The position numbers and the translations under genes are program-made. From Parvimonas micra (GTDB lineage Bacteria > Bacillota > Clostridia > Tissierellales > Peptoniphilaceae), in the NCBI RefSeq assembly GCF_900637905.1, contig NZ_LR134472.1, forward strand, positions 1,054,001 to 1,118,000: a stretch of DNA of 64,000 nucleotides, in the 5' to 3' direction. This document shows positions 17,229 through 27,952 of the stretch, piece after piece. The notes under the pieces were generated by a model. That model ran no database searches. It saw only the letters and a program-made list of their open reading frames with translations, and was not told the DNA's origin. Numbering within the stretch: the stretch's first letter is position 1; every line of letters starts with the position of its first letter.

Positions 17229-17830
17229 TGAAAAAGGTAGCACTATCTACAGATAACAAAAATAAAGTTAATGAAATGCTTGCGATTTTAAGTAAATATG
17301 ATTTTGAAATAGTAACTAAAAGCGAATTGGGTGTAAATGAAGAATTTGAAGAAATTTATGATACACTTGAGGAAAATTCAAAGCTAAAAGCTGAAAAGCT
17401 AAGAGAATATTGTTCTTTTGCTGTTTTAGCTGATGATACCGGACTTTTCGTAAATGCTTTAAATGGAGAACCGGGAGTGCTATCTGCAAGATATGCAGGA
17501 GAACATGGAAATAGTGAAGCAAATAGAGAGAAGCTTTTAAGAAATCTTGAAGGGAAATCTGATAGAAGCGCATATTTTAAAACAGTAATTGTCTTTGTTG
17601 ATGAAAATGGAAAAGAATTTATAGCAAAGGGAATTTTAAAAGGAACTATTTCAGAAGTTGAAAGAGGCGAAAATGGCTTTGGATATGACAAGATTTTTAT
17701 TCCTGAAAATATGGAAAAAACTTTGGCTGAAATAAGTTCCGAAGAAAAAAATAAATTTAGTCATAGAAAAAGAGCATTAGAAGATTTAAAAAATATTTTA
17801 GGTGATAGATATGATAGTAGCGGTTGTTAG
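17228..17830 (+). CDS. rdgB: XTP/dITP pyrophosphatase (RdgB/HAM1)
   Basis: 200-aa house-cleaning enzyme that hydrolyses non-canonical purine NTPs. Typical motifs: STDNKNKVNEM (~7-17), ADDTGLFVNALNGEPGVLSARYAG (~68-91), GFGYDKIFIPE (~150-160), and KNKFSHRKRAL near the C terminus. Directly coupled to gatB (1-nt overlap) and overlapping the phosphodiesterase gene by 20 nt. Confidence 0.94.
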   Translation: MKKVALSTDNKNKVNEMLAILSKYDFEIVTKSELGVNEEFEEIYDTLEENSKLKAEKLREYCSFAVLADDTGLFVNALNGEPGVLSARYAGEHGNSEANREKLLRNLEGKSDRSAYFKTVIVFVDENGKEFIAKGILKGTISEVERGENGFGYDKIFIPENMEKTLAEISSEEKNKFSHRKRALEDLKNILGDRYDSSGC

Positions 17831-18281
17831 TGATACTCATGGAATTGTACTTCCTGTTGCATACAGTTTGCAAAGAAATAAGGTGGATGTTGTTCTTCAT
17901 CTTGGAGATAATGTAGAAGATGCAAGAAAAATAGAACAGATAACAGGTATGGAAGTTTATGTGGTTGCTGGAAATTGTGATGAAAATTCCAAAGACACTC
18001 CGGAAGATTTAGTTTTAGAGATTAGAAGAAAAAAATTCTTTTTAACTCATGGGCATAAATATGATGTTGATAATGGAATTGATAAAATAGTTGAAAAAGC
18101 TAAAGAAGTTGGGGCAGATTATGCTCTTTTTGGGCATACTCATGTTCATTTAAGAGAAAAAGTTGATGGAATAACTGTTTTAAATCCCGGTAGTACAACT
18201 CTTCCAAGACAGGGAGATACAAAGGGATATTATATCGTAAACTTAATTGAAAAAAGTGTTAATAGAATAAATTTAAAATAA
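17811..18281 (+). CDS. YfcE/MJ0936-type metallophosphoesterase
   Basis: 156-aa calcineurin-like phosphodiesterase. All metal motifs are visible: SDTHG (~8-12), LGDN (~31), GNCDE (~56), THGHK (~81) and GHTHVH (~106), plus NPGSTTLPR. Start ATG 17811, 5 nt after AGGTGAT; GTG 17802 is an alternative but overlaps this site. Overlaps rdgB and is the last gene before a strong terminator. Substrate unknown; members hydrolyse artificial phosphodiesters. Confidence 0.92.
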   Translation: MIVAVVSDTHGIVLPVAYSLQRNKVDVVLHLGDNVEDARKIEQITGMEVYVVAGNCDENSKDTPEDLVLEIRRKKFFLTHGHKYDVDNGIDKIVEKAKEVGADYALFGHTHVHLREKVDGITVLNPGSTTLPRQGDTKGYYIVNLIEKSVNRINLK

Positions 18282-18328
18282 TCGGCTTTATAACCGACCA
18301 TTTGGTCGGTTCTTTAGCTGATTTTTTC
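18281..18328 (+). terminator. Two-tier terminator
   Basis: Inner perfect 8-bp stem AACCGACC / GGTCGGTT around ATTT, enclosed by an outer stem ATCGGCT / AGCTGAT with a wobble, then TTTTTT. Confidence 0.88.
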
Positions 18329-18341
18329 TATGGAGGAATAT

Positions 18342-19373
18342 ATGAGAGTAAGAAAAATAGGAATAGTAAGTTTATCCAGTGGAGTATTAGGAGAAGATTT
18401 TGTTTTACATGAAGTTAAAATTGGAATTGAGAGACTAAAAAAATATGGAATTGAAGTTGAATTTTTACCTAATTCAAAAAAGGGTATTGAATTTATAAAA
18501 AATAATCCTAAAGAAAGGGCAGAAGATTTAATAAAAGCTTTTAAAGATGATTCAATTGATATGATATTATGTGCGATAGGTGGAGATGATACTTATAGAT
18601 TATTGCCTTATTTGTTCGAAAATAGTGAATTAGAAAAAGTAGCAAAGCAGAAAATATTTTTAGGCTTTTCAGATACTACAATTAATCATTTAATGCTAAA
18701 TAAAGTAGGGATAAAAACATTCTATGGACAAGCATTTTTACCTGATGTTTGTGAATTGTCAAATGAAATGCTACCATATTCAAAGCATTTCTTTGAAGAA
18801 TTAATTAATACCGGAAAAATTAAAGAAATATATCCCAGCGATGTTTGGTATAACGAGAGAGAGGATTTTAGTGAAAAAGCTATTGGAATTTCTATGAAAG
18901 AACATCATAATGGAGGATTTGAATTATTAAGAGGAAATTCAAAATTTGAAGGTCAAATATTGGGTGGCTGTCTTGAAACGATATTTGATATTTTTGATAA
19001 TTCAAGATATGAAGATACAGTATATCTTTGTCAAAAATATAATTTGTTTCCAAGTTTAAATGAGTGGGAAAATAAAATCTTGCTTCTTGAAACTAGCGAA
19101 GAAAGGCCTAAACCTGAGTTATTTAGAAAGATGATTCTTAAACTTCAAGAATATGGAATATTTGATGTTATTTCAGGTTTGATTATAGGAAAACCACAAA
19201 ACGAAGAGTATTATGAAGAATATAAACAAATTCTTCTTGATGAAATAAAAAATCAAGATTTGTCCATAGTATATAATATAAATGTTGGACATAGCACTCC
19301 AAGATGTATTATTCCTTTTGGAGTAGATGCAAAAGTAGATATTGAAAGACAAATTATAGAATTTAAAGAATAA
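18342..19373 (+). CDS. S66-family peptidase (LD-carboxypeptidase/MccF-like)
   Basis: 343-aa protein of the LdcA/MccF fold, which cleaves C-terminal residues from tetrapeptides or peptide-nucleotide antibiotics. Start ATG 18342, after GGAGG; the ATG at 18330 overlaps that ribosome site. Family features: first strand IGIVSLSS, nucleophile-elbow motif AIGGDDTYRLLPYL (~78-91), catalytic-Glu region LLLETSEERPKPE (~246-258), catalytic-His motif NVGHSTPR (~315-322). The elbow residue, Ser in E. coli MccF and LdcA, is Thr84 here. Substrate unknown; cell-wall recycling or self-immunity are both possible. Confidence 0.88.
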   Translation: MRVRKIGIVSLSSGVLGEDFVLHEVKIGIERLKKYGIEVEFLPNSKKGIEFIKNNPKERAEDLIKAFKDDSIDMILCAIGGDDTYRLLPYLFENSELEKVAKQKIFLGFSDTTINHLMLNKVGIKTFYGQAFLPDVCELSNEMLPYSKHFFEELINTGKIKEIYPSDVWYNEREDFSEKAIGISMKEHHNGGFELLRGNSKFEGQILGGCLETIFDIFDNSRYEDTVYLCQKYNLFPSLNEWENKILLLETSEERPKPELFRKMILKLQEYGIFDVISGLIIGKPQNEEYYEEYKQILLDEIKNQDLSIVYNINVGHSTPRCIIPFGVDAKVDIERQIIEFKE

Positions 19374-19377
19374 AGAT

Positions 19378-19695
19378 ATGAAAAAAAGTATTGAAAAGAA
19401 AAGAGATAGAGAGAAAAAAGTAATAACTAAAATGGTGAAATTGTATTGTAAGAAAAATCACAAAAATGATAAATTATGTGATGAATGTAGGGACGTTTTA
19501 AATTATTCTTTAAATAGAATAGATAATTGTAAGTACATGTATACAAAAACTTTTTGTTCAAATTGTAAAAAACCTTGTTATAGTCCTAAAATGAAAGAAA
19601 AAATAAAACAAATTATGAAATTTTCAGGACCTAGAATTTTATTTCATCATCCATTATTAGTTATTTCTCATATGTTAAGCAGATTTAAAAAATAA
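19378..19695 (+). CDS. YgbA-family (nitrous oxide-stimulated promoter) protein
   Basis: 105-aa basic, Cys-rich protein. It matches the YgbA_NO family: MVKLYCKKNH, LCDECRDVLNYSLNRIDNC (~36-54), CSNCKKPCYSPKMKEKIKQIM (~61-81) and GPRILFHHPLLVISHML at the end. The cysteine spacing suggests metal binding. In enterobacteria the gene is part of the nitric-oxide response; the role here is unknown. It begins 4 nt after the S66 gene stop, so the two are co-transcribed. Confidence 0.85.
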   Translation: MKKSIEKKRDREKKVITKMVKLYCKKNHKNDKLCDECRDVLNYSLNRIDNCKYMYTKTFCSNCKKPCYSPKMKEKIKQIMKFSGPRILFHHPLLVISHMLSRFKK

Positions 19696-20109
19696 ATAAT
19701 ATATCTTGCAACATAAAAAATTTTAATATAAAGGATATAAAGTGAAATATTGCCGTAAAAGTTGTTTTTTTATTGAAATTTGAATATTTATTTAACATAT
19801 TTCTTTTAGATTTATCATTGACTTTAATTTATTTTTATAATATATTTAACTCGGTAGGTTCTTGGGTAAAAGAAAAATAATTTATTATAAACTCTTTGTA
19901 AAAAATTAGTTGAAAAACTAAAAAAAAAAGTCTATAATAATCTTACGATTAAAAAGTAGAAGAGTTTTTTGTTTTTGAGAATCTTCTAACTTTATTTTAA
20001 CGTAACAAATAAAATAGGTTTTAAATTTCATAAATTTTGCGAATTTATTATGAAAATATTATTTCTAAAATTTGATTTAAAATTCTATTTAAAATTAGGA
20101 GGTGATGAA
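19696..20109. other. Intergenic region upstream of the V-ATPase operon
   Basis: 414 nt of AT-rich sequence. It contains the strong promoter at 19910, a weaker promoter-like pair (TTGACT near 19823, TATATT 17 bp later), and downstream of the main promoter a 7-bp inverted repeat TAGAAGA / TCTTCTA with an 18-nt loop (near 19957-19988) in the leader. No clear terminator for the upstream genes and no small gene was found. Confidence 0.5.
19910..19938 (+). promoter_or_regulatory. Promoter of the V-ATPase operon
   Basis: TTGAAA, 17-bp spacer, perfect TATAAT. The -35 element sits inside a palindrome TTAGTT-GAAA-AACTAA, a possible operator. The leader is ~165 nt long. Confidence 0.75.
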
Positions 20110-20436
20110 ATGACTACTGATGCTATAAACAGAGTTAAAGAGGCAGAACTGGAAGCAAAATCTTTAGTTGATGCAGCTAAACTTGAAGCTACGAATTTGA
20201 AAAAAACTTCAGGAAAAGAATGCGATGAAATTTCTGATAAAGTTATAAGCGAAGCAAATAAAAAAGCTGATGAAATCAAATTAGGATTAATCAATGAGGG
20301 TGAAATGTTGGCAAAACCTGTTATTGAAAAAGCTAAAAGGGAAGTTGAGCACATTAAGTCTGTTGACGATAAAAAATTAGAATCTGTGGTTAATTCAATA
20401 GTAGAGAGGATTGTGAGTGTAAATGGCAATAGTTAA
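20110..20436 (+). CDS. ntpF: V-type ATPase subunit F/H (peripheral stalk)
   Basis: 108-aa mostly helical, Ala/Glu/Lys-rich coiled-coil protein (EAELEAKSLVDAAKLEATNLKK...), as expected for the small peripheral-stalk partner of subunit E. ATG 20110 follows a perfect AGGAGGTGAT ribosome site; the longer in-frame form from 20050 is rejected. First gene of the operon, the position of ntpF in Enterococcus hirae (order F-I-K-E-C-G-A-B-D). Overlaps ntpI by 14 nt. Confidence 0.85.
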   Translation: MTTDAINRVKEAELEAKSLVDAAKLEATNLKKTSGKECDEISDKVISEANKKADEIKLGLINEGEMLAKPVIEKAKREVEHIKSVDDKKLESVVNSIVERIVSVNGNS

Positions 20437-22366
20437 GATGAAGAAATTCACTTTATTTGCTTTTGAAGCTGAAAGAAAGCGATTGTTAGAAGAACTTCAA
20501 AGATTTGGTTATGTAAACTTTTCAAAATCTGACTCTATTGAACAATTTGATTATCTTAAAGATGTGGAAGTATCTACTCTAGATAATAATTATATTGAAG
20601 AATCCACAAGAATTAAATGGATGATTGATTATGTAGGGAGATTTATCGAAAAGGAAAAAGGTTTATCCGCTTTGAAAAAGGGTCCCGTTGTTTATACATT
20701 TAGTGAACTTGAAAAAAAAGCTAGTTCTTATGATTACATTCCGGATTTTAATATTTTGAGTGATATAAGTAAAAAAGTAGATTCAAATAATCAAAGATTA
20801 ACAGCTATAGATAATACAATCAAAGAATTATCGCCATGGAAATCTATTAAAGAACCTATTGTCGACTTAAATTCATTTGAAAAATCAAAATTCATTATGG
20901 GATATTTACCGACTAAGAATCTTGAAAAATTTAAGACATCTACTGTAGATTTAAAATTTACATATTTTGAAGAAGTAGATATAGTTGGAAAAAATTCATA
21001 TTGTATTATCTTCACTAATGGGTTGGAAAAAGAAATGGCTCTTGAAAATTTAAGATTAAATGGTTTTTCTGAAGTTAATCTTGAATTTAAAGGTGTGGTT
21101 TCTGAAGAAATCGAAAAGTTAGAAGCTGAGAAGAAAGTATTAGAAGATGATAATTCTAAGTTGACTGAGGAAATTAAAAAATTTACTGTTAATATTCAAA
21201 AGATGCAAAGTGTTTATGAATATTATCAAAATTTAGCTCTCAGAAATACAGTTGTTTCTAATTTTAAAGCTACAGAGAAGCTGGATATTATTCAAGGCTA
21301 TATACCTGTTGATAAAGAGGCAAATTTCAAAGCTTTACTTGAAAAAGTTTCAGCATTAAAGATATATTTAGAAATTGAAGATGCAAAAAAGGATGACCCT
21401 GATGTTCCAATCATCCTGAAAAACAATAAGATAGCATCACTTTTTGAATCAGTTACAAATATGTATGCTCTACCAAAATATGATGAGGTTGATCCAACGT
21501 TTATATTATCAATATTTTATTGGGTATTCTTCGGAATGATGGTTGCAGATTTTGCTTATGGATTAATTTTATGCATAGGTTCGGGGATAGCTTTAAAGAT
21601 GTTTAAGTTTAATGATTCGACAAAAAAATTCTTAAAATTTTTCTTCGCACTTAGTTTTTCAACTATGATATGGGGATTGATTTACGGTTCGGCTTTTGGA
21701 GATTTGATTACTTTACCAACTCAAATATTGGATTCCTCAAAAGATTTTATGACGGTTTTGATATTGTCTTTAGCATTTGGCGGAGTACATTTAGCTTTCG
21801 GCTTGGGAATGAAAGCTTATGTTCTAATAAAAAACGGAAAACCTATGGATGCATTCTACGATGTATTTCTTTGGTACTTGACTTTGACATCTGTTATTTT
21901 GGTTATTATTGGTAAAGCAATAACCATGCCTAAGATAGTAAATACAATAGCTTTTTATGGAATGATAGTTGGAATGTTGGGGATTATTGCATTTGGAGCC
22001 AGAGATTCAAAAAGTATTGCCGGAAGAATTGCTGGTGGATTGTATTCACTTTATGGAATAACATCATATATTGGAGATTTTGTTTCATATCTTAGACTTA
22101 TGGCACTTGGACTTGCAGGCGGTTTTATTGCAGTTGCAATCAACATAATTGTAAAAATGCTTGTAAGCGGAGGAATTGTAGGAATAATTTTTGGAGTGAT
22201 AGTTTTTGTATTTGCTCAAATGTTTAATATATTCTTAAGTTTTCTATCAGCTTATGTTCATACTTCAAGACTTATGTATGTAGAATTTTTCAGTAAATTT
22301 TACGAAGGTGGAGGAAAAGCATTTAAGAAATTTAGAAGTGATAACAAATATATAGAAGTAAAATAA
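20423..22366 (+). CDS. ntpI: V-type ATPase subunit I (a subunit)
   Basis: 647-aa stator subunit that lines the ion channel against the K ring. N-terminal cytoplasmic half (~1-340) with coiled coils (e.g. residues ~225-275), C-terminal half with about seven transmembrane segments. Conserved membrane motifs include FGMMVADFAYG (~370), the buried-Arg helix GDFVSYLRLMALGLAGGFIA (~550-570), and QMFNIFLSFLSAYVHTSRLMYVEFFSKFYEGGG near the end. Length normal. Confidence 0.95.
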   Translation: MAIVKMKKFTLFAFEAERKRLLEELQRFGYVNFSKSDSIEQFDYLKDVEVSTLDNNYIEESTRIKWMIDYVGRFIEKEKGLSALKKGPVVYTFSELEKKASSYDYIPDFNILSDISKKVDSNNQRLTAIDNTIKELSPWKSIKEPIVDLNSFEKSKFIMGYLPTKNLEKFKTSTVDLKFTYFEEVDIVGKNSYCIIFTNGLEKEMALENLRLNGFSEVNLEFKGVVSEEIEKLEAEKKVLEDDNSKLTEEIKKFTVNIQKMQSVYEYYQNLALRNTVVSNFKATEKLDIIQGYIPVDKEANFKALLEKVSALKIYLEIEDAKKDDPDVPIILKNNKIASLFESVTNMYALPKYDEVDPTFILSIFYWVFFGMMVADFAYGLILCIGSGIALKMFKFNDSTKKFLKFFFALSFSTMIWGLIYGSAFGDLITLPTQILDSSKDFMTVLILSLAFGGVHLAFGLGMKAYVLIKNGKPMDAFYDVFLWYLTLTSVILVIIGKAITMPKIVNTIAFYGMIVGMLGIIAFGARDSKSIAGRIAGGLYSLYGITSYIGDFVSYLRLMALGLAGGFIAVAINIIVKMLVSGGIVGIIFGVIVFVFAQMFNIFLSFLSAYVHTSRLMYVEFFSKFYEGGGKAFKKFRSDNKYIEVK

Positions 22367-22372
22367 TTCTAA

Positions 22373-22897
<525 letters not shown>

Positions 22898-22931
22898 AAA
22901 GCATTAAATAAAATAAAAAGGATGTGGTTGA

Positions 22932-23483
22932 ATGTCTAATTTGGACAATATTATAGATGAAATCCTTCAAGATGCTAAAAATGAATCTGAAAAAATAGTA
23001 GAAGATGCTAAAAGTGAAGTTGCGAATCTTGTTGGGAAAACAGAAAGTGAAGCTCAAAAAAATGCTGATAAGATTATTGAAAAAGCAAGAGTAGAGGGCG
23101 CACAATCAAAAGATAGAATAATTTCAAACTCAAGTTTAACAGCAAGAGATATGATTTTGGTTGCAAAACAAGAAATGATAAATAAAGTTTTTGAATTAAC
23201 TAAAGAAAAATTAAAAACATTAAATCATGAAGATTATTTGAAATTTGTTGAAAATTCATTAAAGACTTTGGATGTTAAGGAAGATAGTGAAATTATTCTT
23301 ACTGAAAGTGAAAAAAAACTTGCAGGAGAAAAGCTATTTGGAATTAAAGTTGCAAAAGAAACTGTTGAAAGTGGATTTTCATTAAAGAATGGAAAAATAA
23401 TTTTAAACAATGAATTTTCAAGTTTAATTGATTTAATAAAGGAAGACTTGGAACGAGAAGTATCAATTAGATTATTTAGTTAA
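22932..23483 (+). CDS. ntpE: V-type ATPase subunit E (peripheral stalk)
   Basis: 183 aa. N-terminal ~90 residues form a charged coiled coil (IIDEILQDAKNESEKIVEDA), followed by a compact C-terminal domain ending LIDLIKEDLEREVSIRLF, as in NtpE/AhaE. Connects the A3B3 head to subunits C and I together with subunit F/H. Confidence 0.9.
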   Translation: MSNLDNIIDEILQDAKNESEKIVEDAKSEVANLVGKTESEAQKNADKIIEKARVEGAQSKDRIISNSSLTARDMILVAKQEMINKVFELTKEKLKTLNHEDYLKFVENSLKTLDVKEDSEIILTESEKKLAGEKLFGIKVAKETVESGFSLKNGKIILNNEFSSLIDLIKEDLEREVSIRLFS

Positions 23484-23496
23484 TAGGAGGTGTGTT

Positions 23497-24483
23497 ATGG
23501 ATAGAGAAGATTTTATCCAATCAAGTGTTAGAATTCGTTATGCTGAGAAAAAACTCCTTACTAAACAACAACTTCAAAGGCTGGCTGATGCAAAAAGTCT
23601 TGAAGATGCTATTAAGCTACTTAATGAAACTTCTTATTCAAGTGAAATTTCTAAGCTGGATAGACCTGAAAACTATGAAGAAGTTTTATCCGATGTTTTA
23701 AATAAAACATACAGAGATGTTACGGAAATTTCTCCTGATAAATCTTTAGTTGAGATACTTTCTTGCAAATATGATTATCACAATTTAAAAGTTTTGGTAA
23801 AAGAGCATATTTTAAAAGAAAAGTTTGACTCAATGTATTGTATGTTAGATGAAAGTGGTATTGAAACATTTAGAGAATTAGCCTTGAAAAATGATGAGGG
23901 ATTGTCAAAAGATTTTAAGGAATGTTTAGAATTTTATGATAAAACAAAAGACCCTCAAGATATTGACATTTTTATAGATAAAAAGTACTTTGAAAAAGTT
24001 TTGGGTTTGGCTGAAGAATTTAAACTTGATATGATTTCTGAATATTTTAGAGCAATGATTGATTTTATTAATCTAAGAACTTTTATAAGATGTAGAAAAC
24101 AAAATCAAGTAAAAGAAACTTTAGAAAAAGTTTTAATAAAAGGTGGAGATATCGAAACTGAAAAGATTTTAGGAATGTTCTACGATGATATAGAAGTTTT
24201 ACCTATTAGGTTTAAAGCTTATAAGATTGGTAGAGTTCTATCAAAAATTGTAGATGAATATAGGAATACTAGTTCTCTTAATAGTTTTGAAAAAAATATG
24301 GATGACTATTTAATTGAAATAGTAAGAAAAACTAAATCAATCCACTATGGAGCTGAAGTTATTTTTAGTTTTCTTTTTGCTAAAGAATTGGAAATTAAAA
24401 ATTTAAGACTTATTTTAGTAGGAAAAGTCAATGGTTTATCTCCTGAATTTATAAAGGAAAGGTTGCGTGAAGTTTATGTATAA
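23497..24483 (+). CDS. ntpC: V-type ATPase subunit C/d
   Basis: 328-aa helical subunit that couples the central stalk to the K ring. Recognised by length, position and conserved stretches such as [32 protein letters not shown] (~83-101), [13 protein letters not shown] (~186-198), and the C-terminal [19 protein letters not shown]. Ribosome site TAGGAGGTG before the ATG. Overlaps the next gene by 8 nt. Confidence 0.92.
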   Translation: MDREDFIQSSVRIRYAEKKLLTKQQLQRLADAKSLEDAIKLLNETSYSSEISKLDRPENYEEVLSDVLNKTYRDVTEISPDKSLVEILSCKYDYHNLKVLVKEHILKEKFDSMYCMLDESGIETFRELALKNDEGLSKDFKECLEFYDKTKDPQDIDIFIDKKYFEKVLGLAEEFKLDMISEYFRAMIDFINLRTFIRCRKQNQVKETLEKVLIKGGDIETEKILGMFYDDIEVLPIRFKAYKIGRVLSKIVDEYRNTSSLNSFEKNMDDYLIEIVRKTKSIHYGAEVIFSFLFAKELEIKNLRLILVGKVNGLSPEFIKERLREVYV

Positions 24484-24784
24484 AATAGCTGTAATTGGCG
24501 ATAAGGATTCTGTTCTTGCCTTTAGAGCTCTTGGAGTTCATGTTTTTACCGCAATCGAAGGCAATGATGCCAGAAGAATTATTGACAAACTAGCAAAAGA
24601 AGGATATGGGATTATTTATATTACTGAGCAATTGGCAAAAGATATTCCCGAAACTATTCAAAGATATAACAATGAAGTTATTCCAGCAGTAATTTTAATA
24701 CCTAGCAACAGAGGTAGTTTGAATATAGGCTTAGAAAATATCAACAAGAATGTTGAAAAAGCTGTTGGATCAAATATATTATAG
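24476..24784 (+). CDS. ntpG: V-type ATPase subunit F/G (central stalk)
   Basis: About 102 aa. N-terminal [24 protein letters not shown] is the family signature; the middle has [15 protein letters not shown] and the end [24 protein letters not shown]. Binds subunit D in the rotating stalk. ATG 24476 gives the standard N terminus; GTG 24467 is in frame and slightly better placed behind AAAGG, so the exact start is uncertain. Confidence 0.9.
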   Translation: MYKIAVIGDKDSVLAFRALGVHVFTAIEGNDARRIIDKLAKEGYGIIYITEQLAKDIPETIQRYNNEVIPAVILIPSNRGSLNIGLENINKNVEKAVGSNIL

Positions 24785-24800
24785 AAAGCGAGGGCTTATA

Positions 24801-26570
24801 TTGAAAGTCGGTAAAGTTATTAAAGTTTCCGGACCTCTTGTAGTTGCAGAAGGAATGGAAGATGCGAACGTATATGATGTTGTTGAAGTTTCTGATAATA
24901 AGCTCATTGGAGAAATTATAGAAATGAGAGGTGATAGAGCCTCAATTCAAGTTTATGAAGAAACTACAGGTATTGGACCTGGAGATGATGTTTATTCAAC
25001 AGGTAGTCCACTTTCTATTGAACTTGGACCTGGAATGTTAGAACAAATGTTTGACGGTATACAAAGACCTCTTGAAGCTTTACAAGCGAAAGCAGGAGAT
25101 TTCCTTTTAAGAGGAGTAAGTGTATCACCTTTAGATAGAGAAAAAAGATGGGATTTTGTTCCAACAGTAAATGTTGGTGATGAAGTTTCAGAAGGAAATA
25201 TAATCGGAACAGTTCAAGAAACAACAGTTGTTTCACATAAGATTATGGTTCCTCCAGCTGTAAGTGGTAAAATTGTTGAAATTTTACCTGGTTATCATAC
25301 AGTTGATGAAATAATTTGTAAAATAGAAACTGATGATGGAATTAAAGAATTAAATATGATTCAAAAATGGCCGGTACGTCGTGGTCGTCCATATTCAAGA
25401 AAATTGGATCCAATTAGACCACTTGTAACAGGTCAAAGAATCATTGATACATTTTTCCCGGTTGCAAAAGGGGGAGCTGCAGCAATTCCAGGACCTTTCG
25501 GTTCAGGAAAAACAGTAGTTCAACACCAACTTGCTAAATGGGCAGATGCAGAAATAGTAGTTTATGTAGGTTGTGGAGAACGTGGAAACGAAATGACAGA
25601 TGTTCTTATGGAATTCCCTGAAATTTTAGACCCTAAGACTGGTCAATCACTTATGAAAAGAACAGTTCTTATAGCTAATACTTCAAATATGCCGGTTGCT
25701 GCTCGTGAAGCTTCAATCTATACAGGTATTACTATTGGGGAATACTTTAGAGACATGGGATATTCAGTTGCACTTATGGCTGACTCAACTTCTCGTTGGG
25801 CAGAAGCACTTCGTGAAATGTCCGGTCGTCTTGAAGAAATGCCTGGTGATGAAGGATATCCAGCATATCTTGCATCCAGAGTTGCAGACTTCTATGAAAG
25901 AGCTGGTTATGTAAAATGTCTAGGTGAAGATAGAGAAGGTGCTTTAACAGTAATTGGAGCGGTTTCTCCTCCGGGTGGAGATATTTCTGAACCGGTTTCA
26001 CAAGCTACTCTTAGAATTGTAAAAGTATTCTGGGGACTTGACTACGCATTATCTTATAGAAGACATTTCCCTGCTATTAACTGGTTGAATTCTTATTCAT
26101 TATATCAAGATAAGATGGATAAGTTTATGGATGAAAGTATTGATAGAAAATTCTCTGCACATAGAATACAATCAATGGCACTTTTACAAGAAGAATCAAA
26201 TTTGCAAGAAGTTGTTCGTCTTGTAGGTAGAGATTCACTTTCAGAAGCGGATCAATTAAAGCTAGAAGTTGCTAAGTCTTTAAGAGAAGATTTCTTACAA
26301 CAAAATGCTTTCCACGAAGTTGATACTTATTGTTCTCTTCCAAAACAATTCAAAATGTTAAATCTTATTTTAGGTTTCTATGATGAAGCAAAAAAAGCTT
26401 TAGATGCAGGAGTATATCTTGATGAAATTTTAAAGATTGAATCTCGTGAAGGAATATCAAGAAGTAAAAACATTTCCGAAAATGAATTGGAAAAGTTTGA
26501 TGAATTATTCGAAACAGTTAAAGCTGATATAGAAAAATTAATAAGCGAAGGAGGTAACTCTAATGCTTAA
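24801..26570 (+). CDS. ntpA: V-type ATPase catalytic subunit A
   Basis: 589-aa catalytic subunit. TTG start at 24801 follows GCGAGGG and gives [19 protein letters not shown], the usual N terminus; an in-frame ATG at 24750 lies within ntpG and is rejected. P-loop GPFGSGKT at residues 231-238, the long non-homologous insert of A subunits (~115-190), catalytic Glu region [13 protein letters not shown], and [24 protein letters not shown]. Overlaps ntpB by 8 nt. Confidence 0.96.
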   Translation: MKVGKVIKVSGPLVVAEGMEDANVYDVVEVSDNKLIGEIIEMRGDRASIQVYEETTGIGPGDDVYSTGSPLSIELGPGMLEQMFDGIQRPLEALQAKAGDFLLRGVSVSPLDREKRWDFVPTVNVGDEVSEGNIIGTVQETTVVSHKIMVPPAVSGKIVEILPGYHTVDEIICKIETDDGIKELNMIQKWPVRRGRPYSRKLDPIRPLVTGQRIIDTFFPVAKGGAAAIPGPFGSGKTVVQHQLAKWADAEIVVYVGCGERGNEMTDVLMEFPEILDPKTGQSLMKRTVLIANTSNMPVAAREASIYTGITIGEYFRDMGYSVALMADSTSRWAEALREMSGRLEEMPGDEGYPAYLASRVADFYERAGYVKCLGEDREGALTVIGAVSPPGGDISEPVSQATLRIVKVFWGLDYALSYRRHFPAINWLNSYSLYQDKMDKFMDESIDRKFSAHRIQSMALLQEESNLQEVVRLVGRDSLSEADQLKLEVAKSLREDFLQQNAFHEVDTYCSLPKQFKMLNLILGFYDEAKKALDAGVYLDEILKIESREGISRSKNISENELEKFDELFETVKADIEKLISEGGNSNA

Positions 26571-27939
26571 AGAGTATAAGACAGTAAAAGAAGTAGTAGG
26601 ACCTTTGATGGTTGTTGAAGGTGTTGAAGGTGTTAAATACGAAGAATTAGTTGAAGTTAGAGTTCAAAACGGAGAAAAGAGAAGAGGGAAAGTTCTTGAA
26701 ATTGATGGGGACAAGGCAATGGTTCAATTGTTTGAAGGCTCATCAGGAATTAACTTAAGAGATACATCTTGTAGATTTTTAGGTCATCCTCTTGAACTTG
26801 GAGTTTCTGAAGATATGATAGGAAGAATTTTCGATGGCCTTGGTAATCCTATCGATAAGGGACCAAAGATTATTCCTGAAATGAAGATTGATATTAACGG
26901 TTCTCCAATCAATCCTGTATCAAGAGATTATCCTTCAGAATTTATTCAAACAGGTATTTCTACAATAGATGGACTTAATACATTAGTTAGAGGACAAAAA
27001 TTACCTATATTCTCAGGTTCAGGGCTTCCACATAACAATGTAGCTGCGCAAATTGCCAGACAAGCAAAAGTACTTGGTAGTGGAGAAAAATTTGCCGTAG
27101 TATTTGGAGCTATGGGAATTACTTTTGAAGAAGCTCAATTCTTTATTGATGACTTTACAAAAACTGGTGCGATAGATAGAGCAGTATTATTTATGAATTT
27201 AGCAAATGACCCTGCAATCGAAAGAATTGCAACACCTCGTATGGCTCTTACTTGTGCTGAATATTTAGCATTTGAAAAGGGAATGCATGTTTTGGTAATC
27301 TTAACTGACCTTACAAATTATGCAGAAGCACTTCGTGAAGTTTCTGCAGCCAGAAAAGAAGTTCCGGGACGTCGTGGCTATCCGGGATATCTATATACTG
27401 ACCTTTCAACAATTTATGAAAGAGCCGGAAGACTTAAAGGTAGACCGGGATCCATTACACAAATTCCTATTTTAACAATGCCGGAAGATGACATCACCCA
27501 TCCAATACCTGACCTTACAGGATATATAACAGAAGGACAAATTATTCTTTCAAGGGAATTATATAAACAAGGTATTCAACCTCCAATTTTTGTAATTCCT
27601 TCATTATCAAGACTTAAGGATAAAGGTATCGGTAAAGGAAAGACAAGAGAAGATCATGCAGATACAATGAACCAAATCTATGCCGGTTATGCATCAGGTA
27701 GAGAGGCTCGTGAATTGGCAGTAATCTTGGGTGAATCAGCATTGTCAGAAGCAGATAAAGCTTTTGCAAAATTCGCAGACGCTTTTGATAAGAAATATGT
27801 TGACCAAGGATATGATACTAACAGAACGATAGAAGAAACTTTAAACTTAGGTTGGGAATTATTAAGTATAGTTCCAAGAACAGAACTTAAGAGAATTAGA
27901 GAGGAATATATTGATAAATATTTAGGAAAGACAGAATAA
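26563..27939 (+). CDS. ntpB: V-type ATPase subunit B
   Basis: 458-aa non-catalytic nucleotide-binding subunit. It has [18 protein letters not shown] (degenerate P-loop, ~148-165), [21 protein letters not shown] and [23 protein letters not shown], all typical. Alternates with subunit A in the hexameric head. Ribosome site GGAGGTAA inside the end of ntpA. Confidence 0.97.
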   Translation: MLKEYKTVKEVVGPLMVVEGVEGVKYEELVEVRVQNGEKRRGKVLEIDGDKAMVQLFEGSSGINLRDTSCRFLGHPLELGVSEDMIGRIFDGLGNPIDKGPKIIPEMKIDINGSPINPVSRDYPSEFIQTGISTIDGLNTLVRGQKLPIFSGSGLPHNNVAAQIARQAKVLGSGEKFAVVFGAMGITFEEAQFFIDDFTKTGAIDRAVLFMNLANDPAIERIATPRMALTCAEYLAFEKGMHVLVILTDLTNYAEALREVSAARKEVPGRRGYPGYLYTDLSTIYERAGRLKGRPGSITQIPILTMPEDDITHPIPDLTGYITEGQIILSRELYKQGIQPPIFVIPSLSRLKDKGIGKGKTREDHADTMNQIYAGYASGREARELAVILGESALSEADKAFAKFADAFDKKYVDQGYDTNRTIEETLNLGWELLSIVPRTELKRIREEYIDKYLGKTE

Positions 27940-27952
27940 AGGGGAGATATAG

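Noticed and set aside
19696-20109. T-box or other riboswitch before the V-ATPase operon
   Set aside because: No T-box core (AGGGTGG-type) or known riboswitch core is visible, and no anti-terminator/terminator pair could be drawn.
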